From Lagopus muta (Eukaryota > Chordata > Aves > Galliformes > Phasianidae): a DNA stretch of 64,000 nucleotides. A program made the position numbers and the translations under genes. Under the pieces are notes generated by a model. The model did not search any database, had not been told where the DNA came from, and saw only the letters and a list, made by a program, of their open reading frames with translations. Location: contig NC_064466.1 in NCBI RefSeq assembly GCF_023343835.1, forward strand, positions 62,001 to 126,000, in the 5' to 3' direction. Positions 45,401 through 57,400 of this stretch are shown piece after piece (the first letter of the stretch is position 1; every line of letters starts with the position of its first letter).

Positions 45401-48400
45401 GTAGAAGCAATCCCACACCCGGATCAATTAGCAATCACATCCATTTTGCTAATTACCCTCCCCACTTGCGGATTAATTGAATATCTCTGATTTAAGCTGC
45501 ATCTTTTCAGGTTTCTTAGTGAAACGTTGAAGATCTGACCAGGAATCCCATCCTTTGCCTTTGGGCTGCCCCCCTATGTACCAGCAGATTTCCTCCCTCC
45601 AAACACAACCTCGTACATCAGGGTTGGTTTTCGGCCATTCTCCAAAACGATGGAAGTTTTATGTGTGAATTATTTCCCTCATCCCTATCATTCTTGGCCA
45701 AGGAGAGTCTTTGGTTCCTCCCTCTGTCACCAACAGAGAAGCATTTGCAGCTCACACGCTTTTATTTTAACGCTGTAGGCGGAAATTCTCATCTCACCCC
45801 CTCGACACGTCTCGTTAATCCCCTCGTTAATGCACGCTGCCGTTTACAACTGACTTTGCTTTTATTTCCTGCCCACTGGGAGCTGTTAATTAGCAGCGCT
45901 GACCTCCTCAGTGATGGATTGATTTATAAATTCATTTTTTCACCATTTCCCCCCCCCCCCCCCCCCCCATTGAAGTGGGCAGAGAATACAAGAAATCGAG
46001 CTGATGGGAAGTGGTTTTACTGTTGGTTCTACAGCAGCATTGGTGAGGAACTGGGATGATTCTGAGCTGGGCAGGGAGATGCTGAGCAAGGCACAATTAG
46101 GCACAGTCATAACGGCGCAGCCTGGCTACAGGGGGAGGATCTCACCCCGAAGCAGCGCTGACAATTTGGGCTTTCAGAGGTTTTTCTCTTGGCCTGACTT
46201 TTTTAACCAAAAAAAGTTTGCAAGACGTGGATTTTCTACATCTGCTGATGCGCAGAACCAGCTTTGCCCCGGTGGAAAAAACTTCAGATATCGCGTTGCA
46301 AACTGCAAAAGTGAGTGCAGAGAAGAGGAAGGCACTGCCAGGAAATCTCACAGCAGAGCTGTGATACCAAAATCCGCCGGCGGCGCTGAACTGAGGGCTG
46401 GGGGCAGTTGTCTCATGGCCCGGCTGAAAGGGAAGTGATGCTTCTGCTGAGCTGCAGAACAAGGGCTGCTAAAAATATTGTGATGTTCTCATAGGACGTT
46501 GCAGCTTCCTTCAGGCCCCGTGTTGGGATGGGTGGGATTTCTGCCCTCGGTTGAGTGATAGAGAGAATGAGAAGAAATTAAACCAAAATCACCTTGGAAT
46601 TGAGAACGTGGAGTGGATTGGGTTGGAAAGGACCAAGCTGAAGGTGAAATGAAAGGCATCACCTCCTTTTCCAACACCCCCTGCCGTGCAAACTGACTTA
46701 ATTTGCTGCCCTCACATCACTGACCTCAAGGCTGGGAGACCTCAAAGCCAACCTGAGGGATCCCACGATTCCATGGGGATGGATTGGTGGTCAGGCTCAA
46801 TGGCCTTTCCAACCTTTATGACCCCGTGATTCTAAAATCCTGCCCCAAAATGGGTTTCGTGGTTGGACTTGAGGTCATTTCCAACCTTAACGGTTCTGTG
46901 ATTCGCTAATTCAGTGGGTGGGGATGGGTTGATGGTGGGGCTGATGATCTCACAGGTTTCTTCCAACCTTGATGATTCTACAATTCTATTTAAGGTCATG
47001 GTTAAGCGGGAACGATGCTGACGGATCAGTGGTAGGACTTGATCTTGGAGGTCATTTCCAACCCTAACGATTCCATGATTCCGAAATCCCACCCCAAAAT
47101 GTGCCGATGGTTGGACTCGATGTTCTTTGAGGTCTTTTCCGACCTCATTGACTCTGTAATCCTGTGATTTCATGATGCCATGGGTGGGCATGGTGAGGGT
47201 GGCTCAGCGGTCGGACTTAACGATCTTTGAGGTCTCCTCCAACATTAACGACTCTGTGATTTCAAAACCCCTCTCAACATCCAATCCCAAGATCCAACCC
47301 CCAAATTCAGCCCCCAGATCCAATCCTAGAACAGGTTTGATGGTTGGATTTACAATCCCAGAGGCCTATTCCAACCTTAATGCTTCTGTGAGTGGACACG
47401 GTGCTGCTGGGTCAATGGGCAGACCTGACGTCCTTGGAAGTCTAGGAAAAAAGTCACAATTCTAAGAAAAACTCATTTAAATGAGAACAACACAGTGATT
47501 TGTATTCTCAGTTTCATTAATTTCTCGAGCCACCTTTCTGCTTTGAGAGCAGCCTGCAGGCTGATTGGGCAGACCCCGCTTCCTTATCGCGACGCGCCTT
47601 CGTTTCGCTTTCTCTGCCTTCCTGCTTGCACCATTTTGCTTCGGGTTAAACGAAGGATTTGATGGGGAGGCTGAGGTCGTTGTTTCTCTGGCTGTCCAAG
47701 AGCTGCTTTCAAATTGTTCCACGCTCCCCATCGCCAGCACTGCTGGGTTGAGTCACTCCTTCCTGTTGTACAACCTCCCACTGCTGGTAAACAAGAGAAA
47801 TTAAAGACATCTGCTCAAGCGGGCAAAGAAAGACGTGAGGCTTCCAATTAAAGTATTAAGTTCAGATTTATGTCTTGGAATACGAACAATTGGTGTTTAT
47901 ATTCAAAAGAAGAACAAGGAGAATTTTGATAGACCTCCACCCCCCAGCCGAGCAGGAGGTGGGGATTTTGATTCACCAATGAGGTTCTGGGTGCAGTTTA
48001 TGGCTGCGTTTTGTGGCCAAAAATGAGCATCTTCGCCCCGTTTTGCACTCCCGTTTGTTTTGGGGTGAAAACACGTAAAGAAAGGAAGCTGAAATGCGGG
48101 CGATTTGCTCAGCAACGCAGAGGCTCGTTTGGGAGCGTTCCCACGTGCAAACTGGAGGATGCTGAACTCAAAAAGGGAAGGATTGTCACTGGTCTGGCGT
48201 TAGAAAATATCTGACGTGTTAAGAGGAGCTTTTGCAGGGTTCAGGATCGTCTTGCTTGGTGTTTTTGTTCCCTCAGAGGACAGAGTTGTGTGCGAGGCTG
48301 CAACATAAGCTGCAATTAATTAATGGTGCTCAATTTCGGGGCAAGAAAGCAAGGAAACAGGCGCATTGTTTGGCCAATACGACAACAAAATAAATGCTGC

Positions 48401-51400
48401 CAGGGTGCCCAAATCACTGGGAGCAGCACCAGCAGAAATTTAGCGCCTTGTTTCAGGAAAAAGTCGTCTCCTCTGCACGACCAAATTCAACACGTGGACT
48501 CCACATAAGAAAGAAGGAACTCAGGAATGAAACATCTGACAAAGGGGGCGGTGGGGCACAGGAGAACATTCCCATGCCCCCCTGATGTGTTCCTATGGCA
48601 AAACCTCAGAGTTGCAGCTGCTGGATCTCCAGTGCCAAAAGGCGTTGATGGTCCCTCGCTGCTGACACGGAAAAACTTTGCTTTTTTTTGCTTTTTTTTT
48701 GCTTTTTTTTTGCTTTTTCTGACTTTTCCAAGCACCATCGGGGTGACATTTGTGACATTCGCTGCTGCAAACGCAACGACCAGCGAAGCAACTTCAGGTT
48801 GAGGTCAACCACATCCTGCTTCCTGGGATGTTGAAAGGACAAAGAAGAGTGAAGCTTGCTTTTGTTTGTTTTTCACCACCGCTGTCCGTTTCTATATTTT
48901 AAAGTGTTTTTTCTTTTGTTGTTTTCTGTTTTTTTTTAGGGTTTTTTTTTTACCCTTTTCTACAGCAGCTCTCAGCCCACGCAGAGTTTTACTTCTGCCC
49001 TCAGTGACACATGTGGCCAATGAGCAGCATTAATTACCACGTGTGGTCACCTCTGCCCTGCTCCGTGCACGGCCTCAGGCAGAGCTTACAGCTTACAGAT
49101 GTCTATGGGAGGAACCCACTGCCCCCCATGGAGAGATGAGCCCGTTTTCCATTTCGTATGCCCCCCAGAACTGCCCCCATGGGGGCAGTAATGCAGATCT
49201 TCACCAGAAATCAGATTGAGGAACCTCCTTGCACATGTGACGCATGAGGAAGAGGTGAATTCTGCACTTCAGAAGCTGACTGTTGGGCTACCAACGCTTC
49301 TGCTGATCAGTGCCATGCATGAAGTTCTGTTTTGCTTTCTGTGTGTGCAGAGCAGGTTGTGGTACCCCATGAGCTCCTCCATCAGGTCTCCCGGTGCATT
49401 GCCAGCCCTGAACAAAGGGCAGAGAATTGTGGGATTGCAGTATCATGGAATGAGTTGGGTTGGAAAGGTCTTGAATGATCATAGGACCACGGAATGAGTT
49501 GGGTTGGAAGGGTCCTGGAAGACTGTAGGACCATGGAATGAGTTGGATTGGAAAGGTCCTGGAAGATCATAGGACCATGGAATGAATTGGGTTGGAAGGG
49601 TCCTGGAAGACTGTAGGACCATGGAATGAGTTGGGTTGGAAAGGTCCTGAATGATCATAGGACCACGGAATGAGTTGGGTTGGAAGGGTCCTGGAAGATC
49701 ATAGGACCACAGAATGAGTTGGGTTGGAAGGGTCCTGAATGATCATAGGACCACGGAATGAGTTGGGTTGGAAGGGTCTTGAATGATCATAGGACCACGG
49801 AATGAGTTGGATTGGAAGGGTCCTGGAAGACTGTAGGACCATGGAATGAGTTGGGTTGGAAAAGTCCTGGAAGATCATAGGACCACGGAATGAGTTGGGT
49901 TGGAAAGGTCCTGGAAGATCATAGAATGGGCTGAATTGAAAGGGACCTTGAAAATCACAGAAACAGAGAATGGTTGGGTTGGATTTGGGTTGGAAGGAGT
50001 CTTGAAGATCATAGATCCAGAGAATCACAGCACTGTTGGGTTGGAAGGGTCCTTCAAGATGACAAAGCTTTGTTGAACCTCATTGGTCCGCTTTCTGCTC
50101 CTGTCTGGGATGGATCCCTTCCTTCCTTTGTGCCAGTTGTGCTGCCACCTGGGGGGCACCACTCGTGTCCCACTTCCACCGGGACGCAGAGCCGTTGACC
50201 CCATTGGTGGTGTCATGGGGTCTTCACCCCATAGCCGCCGTCACAAAGCTTTCTGCACAGTTTTCACAACTGATGGGTCCGCTTGCAAGCCATAAAGCAG
50301 CACAGATGTCTCCTGTTGATATCCACACACTCATTTTCCATCATCCAAGGAACGCTGGGAAATTTCTCATCCAGTGTTTTCTTTCGAATCCCATTTCATG
50401 CTGGGCATCACCTGGTTGCACCTCACCAGGACATCACAATTTGTCACATCCCCATGGCAGAGTGGAGCTCAACCGCGTTCCTCTGCACCTCCAGAAACCA
50501 TTCTGTAGACCTCAAGGATCTCTTGGCCTTCTATGAAATGATTTCTTCCCCCTTCCCAGGTCTTGACCATCAAGAAAGGGCACCTGAAAACAAGAAGCGC
50601 TACAGTGAGATATTCCGCAGCCTGGATGCCATCGAGATCTCGATCGGAAACGCGTACGTAGAGAAAGAGGGGCAGAACCCAACTTTTGGGTCACTGAAGC
50701 CTTCATCCGTGGCAGGGAAGGATGGTTTCAGTGGTCTTTCCCAACCTCTATGATTTATTTCATTGCTTTTTGCTCGATAGGACAGTGGATTTGTTCATTG
50801 GTGACGCCGATGGCAGTGGGGATGCAGAGCTGCCCATGGAAAGGGAGATCGTTGAGGTAGGCAAAGGATGAGGATTGTTTTAGAGAATAAATTATCATTG
50901 TTATTATTATTATTATTATTATTATTAGCCACAGTGGTGTTGTTTTGTGGCCCAAAGTCTTCTGGGAGATGATCAGAAAAACAGAATAGCCGTGGCTCTG
51001 AAATGAGCAGACAGAAAATAACGGTGTCCCAATTTGTTGGTAGAGGAGAGGTGGTGGCAGAGCAGGTAATGCTGAGTGGAAACAATTCAGTGTGTTCGAT
51101 TTGGAGAACATGGCACATTCTGTTCAACGCCCTGTTTGGATCCTGTTGACCCAAAATTCCATCCTTAAGCAACAGAAGTCCTTTAAAATAGAACTTCGTT
51201 GTTTTTCTGCCCCTTTTGGGCCTTGTGGGACTCGTGTGGTGCGGGCAGCGAGCCTCGTTTTGCGCTCTTCTGTGTGAATAAAGGGGCAGGAAAATTAATT
51301 ATATATCTAACAGCCGCCGTTCTCACGAGATTACATTATCCCCAGAGATAAACTTCATTAAAAAAGATTGAATATCTTGTGATTCCAACCTTAATCTCCC

Positions 51401-54400
51401 TCTGTTCATGAAGCGCTTCCTCAGGGTTTCGTGGCAGACTTTTACATCATGCTGCATTCCCCCCATCAAACATCAGCCTCTTATTCTTCCAACCCCACCA
51501 GCCCCACCAACCAGGTTGCTCGATTCAGTGAAATGAAATCTCCGACTGAATTCTTATCAAAATCCCCCCAAACTTTGCCTTTTCCTTCACCATTTCCTCT
51601 CTGTTTTCTTGTCTTTTTTTTCCCCCCCACAGCCAAGTGAAGATCTCCCCAAAAGCAAAAGCAGTCCAGAGAGACAAACACAAGGAGACCTGACAGGTAA
51701 AGTCATGAATTAAAACCCAAAAGGTGACATCAGAACGCTCCATCCATCAGTCAACAGTTTTAAGCACAGTGGTCCTGCTGCTGCAGCAGAGCTTCCCCTT
51801 ATTATTATTCATTAATGCCTCATTAATGTCCCTCTCTTGAGGTTCTGAGGCACTGAGAAGTGAATTCTGAAAGGTTTGGGGTACAACTGGGGGCATCCCC
51901 TTCTGTTGCCCATTGGGACGATTCTCAGTGGTTGCTGTTGGCACCATAAAGCGTGATGTTAAATTGGTTTTTTCTTCGTGTGAAGTTTCTGCACAGAAAA
52001 GAAGAAAAAAAAAGGTTTTCTAAGCGGATTCCTCACAGATTTCAGCTCTGAATGTGTTCAGATCCGTTTCCCCTTGGGTTCTGCCAAGGGATGCGAGTCC
52101 TTCCTGCGTCTCCATCCACCTTCACCCAACAGTGGGCAAGGCCTTTCCCTTCTGGTTTCCCAATTAAACCAACATATTGATTAGGAGGGGTGGCAGAGGA
52201 GTATATGTGCCTAAATTGCCTGGAGCAATGCTGGGATCGCCACCAAATGGACCACAGTGATTACTGAGGGAAAACCCTTCCTTTATTTCATATTACTGCT
52301 GTTATCTGAGAATTACGCAGCACCAAACCTCCAGACTCCCTTTCTCCCACCCTTGGGGAACCTCAGTGCGCTGAGCGTAGCCACACCGCGCCTGCGCTGG
52401 ATCTTTTTGCAGTGGAAGAGGCGGATGAAATGCTGATAAAATGCCAAGGCGGCGTCGATGCGGCCCTGGCGTACGCCAAAATGTGGTGTAAATACGTCAA
52501 GGAGCTCCTCAGCTGGATCGAGAAACGCCTGAATTACGGTGAGTGGGGCTGCACAGCTCGCATGCTGTTCGTTTTTATATACACACTTGGTGGCTTTTTC
52601 ATAAATCACAGCCAAGGGCGCAGCGTTGCGAGCAAAGGCAGAGCGATGAGAAACTTATTTTTGTTTTGCTAAGGCAAAGAGGGGGAATTATTTCCTTCCC
52701 AAAATGATCCCAACGAGCAACGCGTTGGCACTCACCTTTCAGCTGGCTTCCAATCCCCTCTGCCCTCTTACAGAGACAGAGTTTGCCAAAGGGGTCGTGA
52801 AGATAGCGGAGTCGGGACGGAACGCCATCATCCACCAGGTAGAATCCTTGGGGTTTCCCTGCGAGGAAGCCATGTTGCTGCTGTAAATCCACGTGCAGAT
52901 AAAGAAAGCTCCCAAATTTAGGGGAGCTGAGGGGATGATCTGCTGTTTCACACCCTGTTTTTGTTGTTTCTGCAGTCCAATATGCCTCTTCGGGCGCTCT
53001 ACATGATGGTCTTGGAGCACGATATCAAGATTGGAAATGCAGCCAGTGAGACGGTGGGGTTGCTGCAACAGAAGGAATTCTACCAGGTGCCGTATTTATG
53101 GATGACCATGGGAGGATTCTCGAGTCTGGGGTATTGGAGTGACCGAATCGAGGGGATTTATCCTCATTTGGGTTAATGGGAAGAGAAAGGAATAGAAAGA
53201 AGGGAAAAGGAAGCATCTTCCAGTGGTTGGGTTCTAATCTTGTGCCCCCAGCTGTCTGGTGCATTTGGCCATCTCCCAGGAAATGGATTTGATGATCTTA
53301 GGGGGTCTTTTCTGACCTACAAGATTCCAAATGTTCCACCCTAACTGTGACTCCTCTGCAGCCTCTGTCGGCCAAGAAGAACGAGATCGAGAAGTGGAGG
53401 AAAGAGTTCAAAGATCAGTGGATAAAGGAGCAGAAGAGGATGGTAAGGGGCTGAAAGATGGGCGTGATCCTCTGACCGCTCAAAACTGGGGAAAAAGAAA
53501 GATAAAAATCTGAATAATGCAACATGCATCCTGCTAAGAACTCCATTAGGGCACCTAAACTGTGGGAGGAGAAGAAGAGAGAGCATTGGAGACGGGTGCT
53601 TTCCTCCAGGCATCGCTCCTAAATCTCCCTTTGTCTGTTCAAGAACGAATCCCTGTCCTTGCTGCGCAAATCCCGCCTGCAGTACATCCAGCGTTGCGAG
53701 GAGCTGGAGAAAGCCAAGCACCTGAGTGCAAAGGCAGAGGATGGGTGCCAGAACTCGGCCGTCATCAGCCCCAGCAGCGCCACCAAGCAGCTGGAGAAGC
53801 GACGGCGCTCCTGCGAGGAGGCGCAAGCCAAGGTGATGCGTGAGGATGGAGCACCTCTGCTATGGGGAGAGAGGTGGAGGGAGGTGAGGGTGCGCAGATG
53901 GGGAGGAGAAGGCTCCAGAGAGACCTCCTGGTGGCCTTCCAGAGCCTGGGGGGATCTAATAAACAGGAGGAAGGGAGAATTCACATGGGCAGAGTGATAG
54001 AGCCCTTCCAACCCAACCATTCTATTGTTCTGTGATCTTTAAGGACCCTTCCAACCCAACCATTCTATTGTTCTGTGATCTATAAGGACCCTTCCAACCC
54101 AACCCCAAGTAATTGTATTGTTCTATGATCTACAGGAACCCTTCCAACCCAACCATTCTATGGCTCCACGGTTCTGTGATCTATAAGGACCCTTCCAACC
54201 CAACCCCAAGTAATTGTGTTGTTCTATGATCTACAGGAACCCTTCCAACCCAACCATTCTATTGTTCTGTGATCTATAAGGACCCTTCCAACCCAACCCC
54301 AAGTAATTGTGTTGTTCTATGATCTACAGGAACCCTTCCAACCCAACCATTCTATTGTTCTGTGATCTATAAGGACCCTTCCAACCCAACCACTCTATGA

Positions 54401-57400
54401 CTCCATGGTTCTATGATCCATAAGGACCCTTCCAACCCAACCCCAAAACATTCTATTGTTCTATGATCTACAGGAACCCTTCCAACCCAACCATTCTATG
54501 GTTCCACGGTTCTGTGATCTATAAGGACCCTTCCAACCCAACCTTTCGATGGTTCCATTGTTCTGTGATCTTTAAGGAACCTTCCAACCCAACCCCAAAC
54601 CATTCTATTGTTCTATGATCTATAAGGACCCTTCCAACACAACCCCAAGTAATTGTATTGTTCTATGATCTACAGGAACCCTTCCAACCCAACCATTCTA
54701 TGGCTCCACGGTTCTGTGATCTATAAGGACCCTTCCAACCCAACCTTTCGATGGTTCCATTGTTCTGTGATCTTTAATGACTCTTCCAACCCAACCATTC
54801 TATGGTCCCACGGTTCTGTGATCTTCAAGGACACTTCCGACTCAACCCCAAACCATTCTATTGTTCTGTGATCCATAAGGACACCTCCAACCCAACCCCA
54901 AACATTTCTCCGGTTCTGTGATCTTTAAGGACCCTTCCAACCCCAACCATTCTATGGTTCTATGATCTATAAGGACCCTTCCAACCCAGCCCATTCCAAG
55001 GCCCCATAATCTTTATGGTCCCTTCCAACCCAAACCATTCTGTTTCTACAGTGAGGTGAGGAGCTTGGAGCCAGCTGCTGTTCCTCCTGCTTCCCTCCCA
55101 TCCCGCTGACGTTCTCCTCCTTTCTCTGCTTCTCACCACACGCAGGTTCTGGAGGCAGAATCTTTGTACAAGACGTGCATCAGCGACGCCAACTTTCGGC
55201 GCCAGGAACTGGAGAAGGTGCGAGCGCGGATCGTCTCCCACATTCGGAAGCTCATTTACCAAGGAGATGAGGTGCTGACGTGGGTACGTCTCGTAATTTC
55301 TCCTTCGATCCTCGTTTCAGAGAAAAACAATCTTTGGGATAAGACCATGAGGTTCTTGCGTGTTTTACTGTGGAACCTCCCTTTGTTTGGGCATTCCCCA
55401 GCAGGTGAAATTAGAGAGTACTCTGGACTTATCTGTTGTTTGAAATGTATGCAGTTATTGCTGGTTGGAGGGTGGATACCCACAGGAAAACAAAGAGTCA
55501 CAGATAATTTCTATGCCCCGCTCCTGTACCCCCATCCTTAGAAGAGAATGAAAGCATTAAGCAGAAGTATCATAGGATAGGTAGGGATGGAAGAGACCTT
55601 AAAGGTCATAGAATCACACAGTGGGTTGGGTTGGAAGGGTCCTTAAAGATCACAGAACCATAGAACCGTGGAGTGGTTGAGTTGGAAGGGATCCTAAATA
55701 TCATAGAACCATGGAAGCATGGAGTGAGTTGGTTTGGAAGGGATCCTGAAGGTCACAGAACCACGGAATGGATGTGAAAGGACCCTAAAGATCATAGAAC
55801 AGCAAAACCATGGAGTGAGTTAGGATGGACCCTAAAGATCATAGAACCATAGAATGGTTGGGTTGGAAAGGTAAAGATTATGGAACCATGGAATGGGTTG
55901 GAGACCATTGGGCAGCAGTGCGTTGGAAGGAACCCCAGGGATCACAGAACCTTAGAATTGTGGAGTGGGTTGGGTTGGATGGGAGCCTAAAGATCACAGA
56001 ATCATGGAACGGATTGGAGAGGACCTTAAAGGTCACAGAACCGTGGAGTGTTGGGTTGGAAGAAACCTTCAAGCCAATCCAATGAGGTGCAAGAGAAGAA
56101 AAAGCACCTGGGCAAAAAACGCAGTTTTCATCCCCTCCTTTCTCCAATAAGGTCACGTTGAGGATGTTTAAGCAGAGGCAGACTCAGTCAGAACGGATTC
56201 CAGTGGGATACCAGCACCTGTATGAGGTCTGCAAGCCATACAGAGTGGGTGAGAAATACCTGGAGTTCATCCAGGCTCTGCAGAAGAAAGACATTCCCAT
56301 GGAGCATTTTGAGTTCGAGCCGTTCTCTTCTGGAGGGCAGAGGTGAGAAGAAATGGGTTGAAGCTGGGTTGCTTCAGTGCTTTCCCTGCAGGTGGAATTC
56401 CATCAACCAAATGCTTTTTTTTTTTTAGTTTAGTGTTTAGTTCCCTTGAAAACTCAGCTTATACCTCATAACTGGATTGAAACGGATGCTTTACCTCCGG
56501 TAACCAGAAAGCATCTCCACCATGAGATGCCATTCCTTATCCTGCACTGACAGGAAACCATTTGCAATCCCTCCCCAGGTCTCCTCCCAGCCACAAAAAG
56601 AAGACACCGCTGCATTATACGGGATGCAGCAAGGATGGGAGCACCCCAGAGGACGCACCCAGAAGGCAGATCTCCCCAAATGGTGAATAGAGTGGGTTGA
56701 ATTGAAGAAAAAAAACCTGTTTTTTTCTTTTTAATTTGAGCTCCTATCGCTTCATTTAAATGCTGCTGTTATCCAGTTGAGATTCTCAGCCGTTACCCCA
56801 AGGTTTGCTGGGGGTGTTTGGTCACCATGTCCACCTTGTAGGTGTGAACAAATCCCTCTGCAGCGACACGGAGAGCCTCGGTGGGAGCTGTGAGTCACGA
56901 TCCCTGGATTCTCCCAGCTCCAGTCCAGGTGAGAGCTGCACAAGATGCCCTCTCTTAAACAAACAAACAAAAAACCCAACACGATAAACTAAAAAACCCT
57001 CGAGGATGGGAATGGAGCAGACACCAAACCGCAAAGGAGATCACGAGGATGGGAACAGCTCTTTGTATTTTCTCTTATCTCCAGGAAACTCCACCAGGAA
57101 ACTGCTGAAAGCTTCGTCCACGGGCACCATGTCCTCCTCGGATGACTTTGAAGAGAGAGATTCACTGCAAACTTCTGAAAATGGTGAGCAGCACAGGCCA
57201 ACCAGATGGAAAACTGTGCTTTCCCGCTGACGTACCGACTCCTCCTCATGCTTTAATGCTGTTCCTGCAGAAAATGGCACATCCCAGCAGCAGTTCAGGA
57301 ATGCTCTCCTCTCCAGCGCAGCGCAGACCCATCGACTCAGGAAACTGCGGGGACCAACCAAGTGCAGAGAGTGTGACACTTTCATGGTCAACGGCTTCGA

